This document shows positions 1-8,981 of a DNA stretch of 64,000 bases, in pieces. Each line of letters opens with the position of its first letter. Positions within the stretch are counted from its first letter, which is position 1. This DNA comes from an archaeon (GTDB lineage: Archaea; Thermoproteota; Nitrososphaeria; Nitrososphaerales; Gagatemarchaeaceae). The position numbers were made by a program, and so were the translations under genes. The DNA is taken from assembly GCA_021819035.1 (NCBI GenBank), contig JAKASL010000001.1, forward strand, positions 868,001 through 932,000. Reading direction: 5' to 3'. The notes under the pieces were generated by a model that was not told the DNA's origin, ran no database searches, and saw only the letters and a program-made list of their open reading frames with translations.

Positions 1-938
1 ACGGGTACGATTGGGTTCCCGATTATGTTACCCTGGCCCGTGGTGAATACGTGCACCGCCGCCCCCGCGGCCGCGAAGAGGGTGACGCACTCGGCAGCCG
101 CCGAGGACGTGTTCATGTAGTTGAGCCCCTTCTTGGTGGGCTCTTCGGCGTAGTCGAGGGCGTCCACGAACTTGCTCTTCCCCGCTTTCTGGATGTTCCC
201 CAGCGCCTTCTCTTCGATTGTGCTGAGCCCCCCTTTGATGTTCCCCTGGGTAGGCTGAGACCCAAACAGGTCCGCCCCCTGCCTCGCGATCTCTTTCTGA
301 TAGTCGTCGAACATCTTCTGGAACTTCGCCTTCAGCGCGGGGGTGGCCATCTTTTCCGCGATGTAGCGTTCAGCCCCAGTGAGCTCCGAGGTCTCACCCA
401 GCAGCAGCGTCGACCCTTCCGCCACCAGCCTGTCGTAGAGGACCCCCACCGTGGGGTTGGACGCCAGCCCAGAGGTGGTGTCGGACTCACCGCACTTCGT
501 GCTAATGGTGAGGGACGAGAGGTCGTATTCGCGCCTGCGCTTTTCCGAGGCGTCCTGGACCATCTTCTTGGCGATCCTCGACGCCTTTTCTACCGTCTTC
601 AGGTCCCCGCTCCCTTCGATGCCCAGGGCCTCGACCTGCTTGCCGGTCTTCGCTATCCTGTCAGCTATCTCTTGCGTCCAGTTCTGTTCTATCCCTATCA
701 CGACGGCGCTCGCTACGTTGGGGTTCCTGCCGAACCCGGCCAGCGTCTTGAACATCAGCTCTAGGTCCGGGCCGAACTGGAGCCTCCCGTAAGGGTGGGG
801 TATCGCTCTGGTCCCCTCGATCAGGCTCTCGACCCCCGTCGCAGCCGAGTTGGACAGGTCGTCGAGTGGGATGATGAGGACGTGGTTCCTCACCCCTATC
901 CGCCCGTTCTCTCTCTCGTAACCGAGTATCTTGGTCAT
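1..938 (-). CDS. uxaA: Altronate/galactarate dehydratase, large (C-terminal) subunit, partial
   Basis: At least 312 codons of a UxaA/GarD-family dehydratase, which removes water from altronate or a related aldonate/aldarate to give a 2-keto-3-deoxy sugar acid in the cytoplasm. Visible family marks are the N-terminal GRIGVRNHVLIIP segment, the KCGESDTTSGLASNP segment around the middle, and the TTGQGNIIGNPIVP stretch near the window edge. The reading frame is open to base 1, so the C-terminus lies outside. I chose the ATG at 938 because it overlaps the stop of the upstream SAF-domain gene as ATGA; an in-frame ATG at 956 would lengthen the overlap. In many bacteria the SAF domain and this part are one protein; here they are split. 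The exact substrate cannot be read from the sequence. Confidence 0.9.
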   Translation of the reverse strand, partial: MTKILGYERENGRIGVRNHVLIIPLDDLSNSAATGVESLIEGTRAIPHPYGRLQFGPDLELMFKTLAGFGRNPNVASAVVIGIEQNWTQEIADRIAKTGKQVEALGIEGSGDLKTVEKASRIAKKMVQDASEKRRREYDLSSLTISTKCGESDTTSGLASNPTVGVLYDRLVAEGSTLLLGETSELTGAERYIAEKMATPALKAKFQKMFDDYQKEIARQGADLFGSQPTQGNIKGGLSTIEEKALGNIQKAGKSKFVDALDYAEEPTKKGLNYMNTSSAAAECVTLFAAAGAAVHVFTTGQGNIIGNPIVP

Positions 939-1231
939 CTCGAAGCCTTCCCCCATCTGAGGGAGCTAATGTTGTGGACGTGGACGTGTGCCCCCTTCTG
1001 GATGTTCTCTGTGGCGACCCCTATCGGCTCGCCGTACTCGACCACCTTCTCCCCCTTCTTTATCGCCGCCAGCGCTATCTTATGGCCCAGGGGGACGGCG
1101 TCCTGGCTCCTCAAAGAGACTTTGCCCCCGCTGTCCATCAACGTCCCCTCGACCTCTTCGCCGCTGTCGATGTCCGCCACGGCCACCCCGACCGAATCCT
1201 GTTTCGCGTGCACCAGGAACTTCTTCTCCAT
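935..1231 (-). CDS. Altronate dehydratase small subunit (SAF domain, UxaA N-terminal type)
   Basis: A 98-residue protein corresponding to the N-terminal SAF domain of altronate/galactarate dehydratases. Recognisable features are the hydrophobic VGVAVADIDSGEEV start, the central HKIALAAIKKGEKVVEYG segment, and the GVATENIQKGAHVHVHN end, all typical of the small UxaA module. It is expressed ahead of the large subunit, with a 4-nt stop/start overlap at 935-938, so the two are surely translated together as one enzyme. The start ATG at 1231 is the only sensible one. It sits about 60 nt from the 3' end of the aldehyde dehydrogenase gene on the same strand, so one transcript may cover all three genes. 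Confidence 0.88.
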   Translation of the reverse strand: MEKKFLVHAKQDSVGVAVADIDSGEEVEGTLMDSGGKVSLRSQDAVPLGHKIALAAIKKGEKVVEYGEPIGVATENIQKGAHVHVHNISSLRWGKASR

Positions 1232-1292
1232 GGGTTTCGCGCGCCCGTCTGACGCGATTTAAAGGTTCACGGAAGTCTGTCCCCGGCGGGGC

Positions 1293-2705
1293 TCAGTCGA
1301 GAGTGTACTCGACTATCTTCGGCTCAGTCATCTCCATCATGGTGTTCTTGGTCCCCTCCCTCCCTATCCCGCTCTTCTTGACCCCGCCGAAGGGGAGGCC
1401 GTCCCATCTGAGCCTGGTGGTGTCGTTTATGATCACTGTCCCAGCCTTCAGCTTCGACGCTATCCTGAATGCTCGAGAGAAGTCCCTGCTGAAGATGGCG
1501 GCGTCTAGGCCGTAGTCTGTCGAGTTCGCCTCCGCCACCGCCTCCTCGTCAGACTTCACCTCGATGACCGGGAGTATCGGGCCGAAGACCTCCTCCCTCG
1601 CGATTCTCATGGTCCTGTCCCCGTGTATGACGGTGGGCGGGAAGAAGTAGCCCGCGGTCCCCGCTGGTACGCTCCCTTCGTACACCACCCTGGCCCCGGC
1701 CCGCCTGGCGTCGGCGACGAACTCGCGCATGGAGTCGACTGCCTCGCGCGTGATGAGCGGTCCCACCGACGTGTCCAGCTCCATGGGGTCCCCCACCTTG
1801 AGGCGCTTGACCCGTTCCGTCAGCTTCTCCCCGAACTTCGCCGCGATCTCGGCCCGTACGATGAGCCTCTTCGTGGAGTTGCAGAACTGGCCGGCGTAGT
1901 CGAACCTGCCGAAGACCGCCGCCTCGGCAGCTCTGTCCAGGTCCGCGTCCTCTAGGACTATCTGGGCGTCGCTCCCCCCGAGCTCCATGATGACCCTCTT
2001 CCCTTTCGCGACGGCCTTCCCCGCGAGGTCCAGCCCGACCGTCTCCGAGCCTGTGAAAGATATCATGGAGACCTTGGGGTTCTCGACGAACTCCTTCCCT
2101 ATCATGCTGGACTTGCCAGTGACGAAGGAGACCGACCCCTCGGGGAACCCCGCCTCTTTCACCATGGCCGCGATCTTCAGCTGGGTCAGGGGCGCGAGCG
2201 CTGTCGGCTTGTGGACGACCGTGTTGCCCACAGCCAGGGCGGGGGCTACCTTGTGGGCGAAGCTCGACGCCGGAAAGTTGAACGGCGTGATTGTCCCAAC
2301 CACGCCGACAGGCTCTCTCGTTACGAACGCTATCCTCTTCCTGTTCCCCTTCGGGTACTCGTACGCCTCGAGCGGGACGAACTCCCCCTCGAAGACGCTC
2401 CGGAGGTCCGAAGCCACGAGGTCGAATATCTGGGCTGTCCTCGCTATCTCGCCCTTCGAGCTCGTCAAGGGCCTCCCCGCCTCCCTGGTCATCGTCGACG
2501 CGAGGTCGTCGGCGCTCGCTAGTATCCGCTGGGAGACGCTGCGGAGCATGGAGGCCCTCTCCGCTATCGTGAACGACTGGACTGCGCCGAGGGCAGAGTA
2601 GCTGCCGTCTATCGCCTCCCTCACCTGCTCCAGGGTGAGGTCGGGGACCGTCCCCACCGCCCGCCCCGACGCCGGGTTGATCACCTCTATCGTCGATTCA
2701 CCCAT
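1293..2705 (-). CDS. NAD(P)-dependent aldehyde dehydrogenase
   Basis: A 470-residue member of the ALDH superfamily, oxidising an aldehyde to a carboxylate in the cytoplasm. The oxyanion Asn is in PFNFP (about residue 143), the general base Glu is in MELGGSD (about 241), and the nucleophilic Cys is in GQFCNSTKR (about 275). Length and layout match succinate-semialdehyde, lactaldehyde or non-phosphorylating glyceraldehyde dehydrogenases. In this sugar-acid cluster, glyceraldehyde, glycolaldehyde or 2,5-dioxopentanoate are reasonable substrates, but that is inference. The ATG at 2705 is preferred over one 39 nt upstream because a TATA-like element (tttatac on the minus strand, near 2730) lies about 26 nt before it, fitting a leaderless mRNA, and because the extra 13 residues are not conserved-looking. 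Confidence 0.9.
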   Translation of the reverse strand: MGESTIEVINPASGRAVGTVPDLTLEQVREAIDGSYSALGAVQSFTIAERASMLRSVSQRILASADDLASTMTREAGRPLTSSKGEIARTAQIFDLVASDLRSVFEGEFVPLEAYEYPKGNRKRIAFVTREPVGVVGTITPFNFPASSFAHKVAPALAVGNTVVHKPTALAPLTQLKIAAMVKEAGFPEGSVSFVTGKSSMIGKEFVENPKVSMISFTGSETVGLDLAGKAVAKGKRVIMELGGSDAQIVLEDADLDRAAEAAVFGRFDYAGQFCNSTKRLIVRAEIAAKFGEKLTERVKRLKVGDPMELDTSVGPLITREAVDSMREFVADARRAGARVVYEGSVPAGTAGYFFPPTVIHGDRTMRIAREEVFGPILPVIEVKSDEEAVAEANSTDYGLDAAIFSRDFSRAFRIASKLKAGTVIINDTTRLRWDGLPFGGVKKSGIGREGTKNTMMEMTEPKIVEYTLD

Positions 2706-2790
2706 GATGCCGCTTCGGCGGGTCCGGCTGTATAAACCCTCCATCCCCCCTATCTTTATCAGCGGCAGGCCGAGCCCTGGGACACACTTC

Positions 2791-3654
2791 TTGGATACGA
2801 CACCAGCGCGGTGCAGCCATTATCAGGCCAGGCTGGGGGAGAGCCCTGTCTACGACCCTGCCTGCGACACGTTGTACTGGGTCGACATACCTGCGAAGAG
2901 GATAGTCCGCAGGGACCTGGGGACCGGAGGGGAGAGCTACGTCGAAGCTCCCGACCTCGTCACCTCGGTGCAGCTCACAGGTAGGCAGGGCGAGGTCGTC
3001 TGCACCCTCAGGCACTCGTTCTGTAGGGCTGACCTGGCCAAAGGGAGGTTCGATGTCCTCGCCGAGGTCGAGAAGGACGTCGCCAGCAACAGGTTCAACG
3101 ACGGCAAGTGCGACCCTTCGGGGAGATACTGGGCCGGGACCATGAACGTCGACCTGGTCTCGCCCACGGCCTCGCTCTATGTCCTGGACCTCGACGGCGA
3201 GGTGAGGACCAGGGTGTCCGGCCTGGCAGTCTCGAACGGCCTGGCCTGGTCCAGGGACGCGGGCAGGATGTACTTCATCGACACGCCCACCCTGAAGGTC
3301 TTCAGCTTCGACTACGAAGAGGAGACCGGGGAAGTCAGGAACAGGGCGGTGTGCGTTGACTTTCGAGAGGAGGCCGGCCGTCCCGACGGGATGACCATCG
3401 ACTCGGAGGGGATGCTCTGGATCGCGCACGCTCGCGGGGGGAGGGTCTCGAGGTGGGACCCGGCAAGGGGGAAGAAGCTCGACGAGCGCGCCCTCCCGTT
3501 CAAGGCCACCACATCGCTTGCCTTCGGGGGTAGAGGGCTCGACAGGCTATACGTGACGACGTCGAGCGAGCTCCTCAAGGAAGCAGGCGCCGGGCATCTT
3601 TACTCCCTCGACCCAGGGGTCAGAGGGCTTCCACCCGACCGGGTCAAGATCTGA
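2791..3654 (+). CDS. SMP-30/gluconolactonase family sugar lactone hydrolase
   Basis: About 287 residues of a six-bladed beta-propeller SMP-30/LRE/gluconolactonase. The metal-site marks are Glu in ARLGESPVYD near the N-terminus, Asn in ASNRFNDGKCDPSGRYW, Asn in VSNGLAWS, and Asp in RPDGMTIDSEG. It would open aldono-lactones after sugar oxidation, feeding the dehydratase at the left edge. The open frame begins at 2635 on the other side of the divergent ALDH promoter, but the conserved fold starts only around residue 65 of that frame. I therefore favour the TTG at 2791, which gives the usual family length and follows a TATA-like ctttatca at about 2753. The start is the least certain part. Confidence 0.85.
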   Translation: MDTTPARCSHYQARLGESPVYDPACDTLYWVDIPAKRIVRRDLGTGGESYVEAPDLVTSVQLTGRQGEVVCTLRHSFCRADLAKGRFDVLAEVEKDVASNRFNDGKCDPSGRYWAGTMNVDLVSPTASLYVLDLDGEVRTRVSGLAVSNGLAWSRDAGRMYFIDTPTLKVFSFDYEEETGEVRNRAVCVDFREEAGRPDGMTIDSEGMLWIAHARGGRVSRWDPARGKKLDERALPFKATTSLAFGGRGLDRLYVTTSSELLKEAGAGHLYSLDPGVRGLPPDRVKI

Positions 3655-3730
3655 GCAGCCGCGCCTGAGCCCCGAAGCACCCCGGCAGGTGCCGGAACCC
3701 ATTTAACCCCAAGGCGGGATGTCGGGCTTC

Positions 3731-4510
3731 ATGAACCTGGTAGAGGGCAACAGCGTGAAGAAGTCCCTGAAGGAAGGGAAGGTCGTCCTGGGGACTATGG
3801 TCAACGAGTTCAGCAACCCCGAAGTGGTGCGGCTCCTGGGGGCGGCGGGGTTCGACTTCGTCATGGTGGACACAGAGCACGGGCCCTTCACGCTCGAGAC
3901 CGTGGCAGACATGGTCAGGGCTGCCAAGTCGACAGACCTCATGGTCCTGGCCAGGGTCCCCACTGCCGACTACTTCCACGTCGCCAAGACCCTCGACCAG
4001 GGGGTCCACGGCATAATGATCCCGCACACCGAAGACGTGCAGCAGGTCAGGATGGCGGTCGACGCCGCCAAATACCCTCCCATGGGCCAGAGGAGCTACG
4101 GCATCAGGTCAATAATCACCGACTACCGCCCGTCGACGGTGAAGGAGCAGATCCAGCGCCTCAATGAGAACACGGTCGTCATAATCCAGATAGAGAGCCA
4201 GAAGGCGATCGACCACATCGAAGACCTGGTGTCCATAGAGGGGGTCGACGTGGCACTCATCGGCCCCAACGACCTCTCCATCTCGCTTGGATGCCCCGGG
4301 GAGCTGAATCACCCGAAAATGGTCAGCGCCATCGCCAGGGTCGTCGAGGCAGCGGAGAAGCACGGCGTCGCGGCCGGGAACCACATCCGAGACATGAAGC
4401 TGCTGAAAGAGTGGAGGGACAGGGGGATGCGGGTCCTGATGTACTCGACCGACTCGGGGTTCATGTTCTCAGCCGCGAAGGACGCCGTGCAGGCGCTAAG
4501 GTCTCCCTGA
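3731..4510 (+). CDS. HpcH/HpaI-family class II aldolase (2-keto-3-deoxy acid aldolase)
   Basis: A 259-residue HpcH/HpaI aldolase, cleaving 2-keto-3-deoxy (or 4-hydroxy-2-oxo) acids to pyruvate plus an aldehyde with a divalent metal. Signatures are MVDTEHGPF early, ARVPTADYFHVAKTLDQG, the Glu of IQIESQKAIDHIED, and the GPNDLSISLG motif. Placed with a sugar-acid dehydratase and an ALDH it would complete an aldarate/aldonate pathway yielding pyruvate and tartronate semialdehyde or glyceraldehyde (inference). Two ATGs are possible, 3719 and 3731. The second is 27 nt from the centre of a TATA-like catttaac at 3700, the spacing seen repeatedly in this window. The 3' end overlaps the convergent dehydrogenase gene by 15 nt. 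Confidence 0.88.
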   Translation: MNLVEGNSVKKSLKEGKVVLGTMVNEFSNPEVVRLLGAAGFDFVMVDTEHGPFTLETVADMVRAAKSTDLMVLARVPTADYFHVAKTLDQGVHGIMIPHTEDVQQVRMAVDAAKYPPMGQRSYGIRSIITDYRPSTVKEQIQRLNENTVVIIQIESQKAIDHIEDLVSIEGVDVALIGPNDLSISLGCPGELNHPKMVSAIARVVEAAEKHGVAAGNHIRDMKLLKEWRDRGMRVLMYSTDSGFMFSAAKDAVQALRSP

Positions 4511-5518
4511 TCCCCTGGCCCCGGGGACAGCCCCTGCGCGCAGGACTTCCCTGTTAACCAGATTCGGCGGGACCTCGCCCTTCAGCGCCGCCACGACGTT
4601 CCTTGCGGCCATCATGGCCATCTCCGTCCGCGTCTCCACGCTCGCGCTCGCCAGGTGCGGGGTGAGGACGGCGTTCTCCAGCTTCGCGATCGGGCTCGAA
4701 GGGCCGATCGGCTCGTCTTCGAATACGTCGATCCCCGCGCCTGCTATCGTCTTCTCCTCCAGCGCCCTGACCAGGGCCGCCTCGTCTATCACCTGCCCAC
4801 GGGAGGTGTTTATCACGTAGGCTGTCTTCTTCATCAGGGCCAGCTGCTTCGCCCCGATGCTCTTCCTGGTCGAGGGGAGGAGGGGGACGTGGACCGTCAG
4901 GAAGTCGGCTCCCTTCAGCAGGTCGTCGAAGGAGACGTAGCTGGCCCCGAGCCTCTCCTCCAGGTCGCGGTTCCTGTTGGAGTCGTAGTAGACCAGCCTC
5001 ATGCCGAAGCCCGAGGCCCTCCTCGCGACCGCGGCGCCTATCCTCCCGAGCCCGTAGATCCCGAGGGTCTTGCCGTACACGTCGTGCCCCACCATCATCA
5101 TGGGGCTCCATCTGAGCTTCCACCCTCCGCGCCTGATGAGCCTGTCCCCCTCCGCTATCCTTCGCGCGGCCGCGAGGACGAGCGCCATGGTGGCGTCCGC
5201 GGTCGTCTCTGTCAGGACGTCGGGGGTGTTCGTGACCATGACCCCCTTCCTGGTCGCCTCAGCCAGGTCGATGTTGTCGTACCCCACGGCCATGTTCGCC
5301 ACGGCCTTCAGCTTGGCCGCCCTGGCGAAGAGTTCGGAGTCTACCTTCTCCGTCAGGATGCAGAAGAGCGCGTCCGCGTCTGCCACCTCCTTCAGGAGCA
5401 GGTCCCTGGGGGGAGCGGCGGTCCCGTCGTACACCCTCACCTTGCCGACGGCCCTCATCAGGTCGAGGGCGCTTCGCGGCACCTCGTTGGTCGAAACGTA
5501 GATGTCGAAATCTGGCAT
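4496..5518 (-). CDS. D-isomer 2-hydroxyacid dehydrogenase (glyoxylate/hydroxypyruvate reductase type)
   Basis: A 340-residue NAD(P)H-dependent 2-hydroxyacid dehydrogenase, with the catalytic domain split around a Rossmann domain. Seen are MAVGYDNIDLAEA, the nucleotide-binding GKTLGIYGLGRIGAAVARR, catalytic Arg in VINTSRGQVIDE, Glu in DVFEDEP, and His in VLTPHLASAS. It resembles archaeal glyoxylate reductases and could reduce tartronate semialdehyde, hydroxypyruvate or glyoxylate from the neighbouring aldolase reaction. A TATA-like gttttagaag on the minus strand near 5548 lies about 30 nt before the ATG. It converges with the aldolase, and the two coding ends overlap. Confidence 0.88.
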   Translation of the reverse strand: MPDFDIYVSTNEVPRSALDLMRAVGKVRVYDGTAAPPRDLLLKEVADADALFCILTEKVDSELFARAAKLKAVANMAVGYDNIDLAEATRKGVMVTNTPDVLTETTADATMALVLAAARRIAEGDRLIRRGGWKLRWSPMMMVGHDVYGKTLGIYGLGRIGAAVARRASGFGMRLVYYDSNRNRDLEERLGASYVSFDDLLKGADFLTVHVPLLPSTRKSIGAKQLALMKKTAYVINTSRGQVIDEAALVRALEEKTIAGAGIDVFEDEPIGPSSPIAKLENAVLTPHLASASVETRTEMAMMAARNVVAALKGEVPPNLVNREVLRAGAVPGARGSGRP

Positions 5519-5649
5519 CGGTGCACGCGAGGCCGCGCCCTCTTCTAAAACCTAGCGACCCCGCTCTCGCGTCGGACGCCTTGGAACATGCTTCCGTCCA
5601 AATCGGCAGGCGAGGGCCATGGTCTTCAATGGCGCCGGCTGCTCCCTTC

Positions 5650-6798
5650 TCAGGCGAGCTGGCCCCGGTACCGCTTCGAAAGGAAAAGGGACGCAGCCGC
5701 GGTCGGCGCGAGCAGAGTCAGGAAGGAGGGCCGGATCCCGACCACCTCTATCATGTAGCCAAGGACCACCGGCACGGCTACGTACACGACGTTCGTGTAC
5801 GCCTGGAGGAGGCTCACAGCGGCGCCCCTCTCGCCCTCGGGGCTCGTCCTCGAGACCATGACCAGGGAGATGGTGTACGTCACCCCGTGCGGGAGCCCGA
5901 AGAGCGCCATCGCGCCCAGGAAGACGTAGTAGCTGGGGGCGGCGGCCATCGCGACCAGCCCTATGGAGGTCGCCAGGACTGAAGCAAGCACAGGGGCGCG
6001 CAGCCTCTTGAACGGCCTGACGCTCATGTAGGCCCTGAAGCAGAGCGATACCACGAAGAGGGGGACGAACGACAGGTACGACGCGGCCGCGCTCGTCCCG
6101 AACACCTGCGCCGCGTATATGGGGAGGAAAGCTGTGAACGCCGCGAACGGGATGTAGAACACAGACGATACCAGGGTCGCGGCGTAGATCCCGCTCTTGG
6201 ACCTGGGGCTGACCCCGGGACCCTGCCTAGGGGGGCTCTTGAAGTCGACCGTCCAGGACGCGAGGAACATGGCCCCTGCGATGAGGGAGAACACCAGGAA
6301 GACGAGCCTGTAGCTGAAGGTGAGGATGTCGCTCTCTAGTATCGGGCCGAGGACCAGGCTCACGGCGAGCCCCGTCGAGAAGACCGCCAGGAGCCTCTCC
6401 CCCCTGTACCCGCCGGCGAGGGAGGCCGCAGTGATTATGCTCGGGAAGACTATCCCGAACGCGAACCCGATCACCCCCCCGAGTATCAGCGCGGTCACGA
6501 TGTCGGAGTAGGTCAGCAGCAGCGCCGAGACAGCTATGACGGCGGTGGAAGCGAGGACGGCCCTCTTCTGGGCCTCCCCGGAAAGCCGGGGGGCGACGAG
6601 GTAGTTGGCAAGGATTCCCAGGACGCTGTATATCGAGAGCGCAGCCCCTCCGTAGAGCGTCCCGGCGCCGAAGACGTACTTCCCGAGGATGGGTATGGTG
6701 GTCGAGACCATGTTGCTCGTGGCCCGGGCACAGGCGCTTACGACGAATATCGAGAGCGCCCCGGGGAGGAACGCAAGCGCCGAGTCCTTCAGTCCCAT
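5650..6798 (-). CDS. MFS transporter, 12 transmembrane segments
   Basis: A 382-residue integral membrane protein with the hydrophobic pattern of a major facilitator: two blocks of about six helices with a charged central loop around residues 185-195. A family-A-like loop is not strict, so the subfamily is unclear. It begins with a hydrophobic helix directly after MGLKDSALAFLPG. It is divergent from the SelA-like gene and embedded among sugar-acid catabolic genes, so import of a sugar acid, or export of a product, is a fair guess. A weak catatccg TATA-like element on the minus strand near 6830 is about 30 nt upstream of the ATG. No substrate can be assigned. Confidence 0.75.
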   Translation of the reverse strand: MGLKDSALAFLPGALSIFVVSACARATSNMVSTTIPILGKYVFGAGTLYGGAALSIYSVLGILANYLVAPRLSGEAQKRAVLASTAVIAVSALLLTYSDIVTALILGGVIGFAFGIVFPSIITAASLAGGYRGERLLAVFSTGLAVSLVLGPILESDILTFSYRLVFLVFSLIAGAMFLASWTVDFKSPPRQGPGVSPRSKSGIYAATLVSSVFYIPFAAFTAFLPIYAAQVFGTSAAASYLSFVPLFVVSLCFRAYMSVRPFKRLRAPVLASVLATSIGLVAMAAAPSYYVFLGAMALFGLPHGVTYTISLVMVSRTSPEGERGAAVSLLQAYTNVVYVAVPVVLGYMIEVVGIRPSFLTLLAPTAAASLFLSKRYRGQLA

Positions 6799-6935
6799 TT
6801 GGGTCGCATGCCTTCGGAGCGGCCTCGGATATGGGTGAGGATATCACGTTTGCTGAGCGAGCTCGAATCAGGCCTCCGGCCGTGACCCGCTACAGACAGG
6901 TTAATACGCGAAAGCGGCTCGAGGTAGTAGAAGAA

Positions 6936-8075
6936 ATGGCGAAGGGGACGCTGGAGCAGCTCGGTTTCGTGAAGACGGTGAACGCAGGGGGGCACATCAC
7001 GGTCTACGGCGGCTCCTGCCCTGACCCCCAGGTCGTCAGAGCCATGGACGAAGCGTCGAGGCGGTGGGTGGACATGAGGGAGCTCCAGAAGAACGCGGGG
7101 AAGATGCTTCGCTCTTACCTGGGGTGCGAGGACGGGTTCGTGACCTCGGGCGCGTACGCGGCGAACGCCATGGCCGCCCAAGCCGCCCTTTCTCTCGCGA
7201 GGGAGCGGAGAGGGCGCGTCGACGCCCCCAACGTGGTCATCCAGGCCTGCCATGTGACGAAGTACGCGGATTCGTTCGTGACCGGAGGGATCGGCCTCAA
7301 GGAGGTGAAGAGAGCCTCCGAGTCGGAGTCCTTCGCCGAGCATATAGACGCGTCCACGGTGGCGGTCGTCTACGTAGTGAACGAAGTGGACCTCGAGTTC
7401 AGCCTGAAGGAGACCGTCGACGCGTGCAGGGAGAAGGGGGTCCCGGCGATCGTGGACGCGGCCGTGGTCGACCCAGCGATAAGGGGGATCAAGGAACTCC
7501 TCGCCTACGCCCCAGACTCCGTGTCTGTCAGCGGGGGGAAGAGCTTCAACGGGCCCAACGCCACCGGGCTCCTCGTCGGAAAGACTGGCTTCGTCTCAAG
7601 GGCGAGGGGCCTTTCGTTCCCTAACTACGGCCCCGGGAGGGCGATGAAGGTGAGCAAAGAGCAGATCGCTGGCCTGATGAAGGCTGTGGAGATGGCAGGC
7701 GCGTCGAAGGACGAGTCGCTGATCGACGAGTGGAGGAAGAGGACGGAAGAGGTCAGGGATTCCCTCTCCGGGATCCCCCATGTCAGGGCCGAGGTCATAT
7801 TCCCCTGGAAGCTGAACTTCCCGCAGCCGGTCCCTAGGTTGGGGATATTCATCGAGACCCCCGACGGGGAACAGATGGCCGACGAGGCGAAGCGCCGGCT
7901 GTCAGAAGGCGACCCGCGCGTCCTGGTCAGGCCCACCAACGACGTCGTCAAGGCTAAGAACAGCATCACCCTCGACCTCCGCACAGTCCGCCGGGGCGAG
8001 GTCAGGGTGCTGGCGGAGTCGCTGAGGGCGGTGCTCTCGGCGGTGACGAAGCACGGCCGGCGAGGCGTCAAATAG
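6936..8075 (+). CDS. SelA/DgaE-like PLP-dependent enzyme
   Basis: A 379-residue fold-type I PLP protein of the SelA-related family, which includes D-glucosaminate-6-phosphate ammonia-lyase and many enzymes of unknown substrate. The early GGHITVYGGSCPDPQVV segment, the GAYAANAMAAQAAL cofactor-phosphate region, IVDAAVVDPA, and the Schiff-base lysine in VSVSGGKSFNGPNA are all present. No selenocysteine genes are near, so selenocysteine synthesis is unlikely; dehydration or deamination of an amino sugar acid fits the context better. The open frame starts at 6831, but the ATG at 6936 follows a TATA-like ggttaatac (6899-6907) by about 30 nt and begins at the first family-like residues. Confidence 0.78.
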   Translation: MAKGTLEQLGFVKTVNAGGHITVYGGSCPDPQVVRAMDEASRRWVDMRELQKNAGKMLRSYLGCEDGFVTSGAYAANAMAAQAALSLARERRGRVDAPNVVIQACHVTKYADSFVTGGIGLKEVKRASESESFAEHIDASTVAVVYVVNEVDLEFSLKETVDACREKGVPAIVDAAVVDPAIRGIKELLAYAPDSVSVSGGKSFNGPNATGLLVGKTGFVSRARGLSFPNYGPGRAMKVSKEQIAGLMKAVEMAGASKDESLIDEWRKRTEEVRDSLSGIPHVRAEVIFPWKLNFPQPVPRLGIFIETPDGEQMADEAKRRLSEGDPRVLVRPTNDVVKAKNSITLDLRTVRRGEVRVLAESLRAVLSAVTKHGRRGVK

Positions 8076-8207
8076 CGACGGACATCCATCTGTCGACGCC
8101 CGAGGGGTGGCGCCCCGCGGGCGCGGCCGCCCTCGACCGGGAGGCCCATGTGGCACCCTTTAATACGAAGCGGAGGCGCCGGGGCACGAAGGGGTCTTTC
8201 GCGCGAG

Positions 8208-8981
8208 ATGCAGCTGGGGAGCCTTGAAGGGAAGAGGTGCCTGGTCACCGGCGGGACGAAGGGGATAGGGGAGGCTACCGCGAAGCTCTTCGAAGAGCTC
8301 GGAGCCGAAGAAGTGCTCATCGTGGGCCGTGACAGAGAGAGGGGGGAAAGGATAGCGGAATCCTCCGAGAAGATCAGATATCGGCGGGTCGACCTCGAGG
8401 ACCTGGACGACGCTCGACGCTTCGCGAAGTGGCTCGAGTCAGACTCAGGGGCTCTCGATGTCGTGGTGAGCAACGCCTCAAGAGACAGCAGGTACAGCGT
8501 GCTCAACATCCCTTTCGAGGAGTGGGAGAAGATGGTGGCGCTAAACCTGACGTCGCCCTTCCTCATATGCCGGGCGGCCGCCCAGAGGATGGTCAGAGAG
8601 AAGGTCAGAGGGAAGATCATACTGGTCGGCGCGATCCAGGCGATCTACCCTCTGCAGGATTCGTTTGCATACGTCTCCACCAAGGGCGGCGCCATATCGA
8701 TGATGAAGAGCATGGCCTCAGACCTGGGGAAGTTCGGCATACAGGTCCTCTCGGTCCTCCCGGGGCCGATCTACATCAAGGACGGCGAGGTCCCCCCTTC
8801 CCTGGACGAAAGGGCGGCCCCGCTCCTCGGAAGGATGGGGCGCAAGGAAGAGGTGGCCAAGGTCATCGCGTTCCTGGCGTCTGACGACAACTCCTTCATC
8901 ACCGGGAGCCAGGTCATCGTGGACGGCGGGCGCCTGATAAGCCGCAGGCCCGACCCCACGGAGATCTCTGCGGTGTCCTAG
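8208..8981 (+). CDS. Short-chain dehydrogenase/reductase (SDR), atypical active site
   Basis: A 257-residue classical SDR. It has the TGGTKGIG nucleotide motif near residue 16, SNAS in place of NNAG, and the catalytic YVSTK. The residue normally serving as catalytic Ser, 13 positions before that Tyr, is Ala (in ILVGAIQAIYP), so either another residue replaces it or the enzyme is altered. The C-terminal LASDDNSFITGSQVIVDGG is typical of ketoacyl/sugar dehydrogenases. The ATG at 8208 gives the normal SDR length; an upstream in-frame ATG at 8148 would lie before the TATA-like ctttaatac at 8158. It follows the SelA-like gene on the same strand and may act on the same sugar-acid route. Confidence 0.82.
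   Translation: MQLGSLEGKRCLVTGGTKGIGEATAKLFEELGAEEVLIVGRDRERGERIAESSEKIRYRRVDLEDLDDARRFAKWLESDSGALDVVVSNASRDSRYSVLNIPFEEWEKMVALNLTSPFLICRAAAQRMVREKVRGKIILVGAIQAIYPLQDSFAYVSTKGGAISMMKSMASDLGKFGIQVLSVLPGPIYIKDGEVPPSLDERAAPLLGRMGRKEEVAKVIAFLASDDNSFITGSQVIVDGGRLISRRPDPTEISAVS

Noticed and set aside
51-764. Long plus-strand open frame over the dehydratase gene
   Set aside because: It is the mirror of the UxaA reading frame in high-GC DNA; the minus strand encodes clear UxaA motifs.
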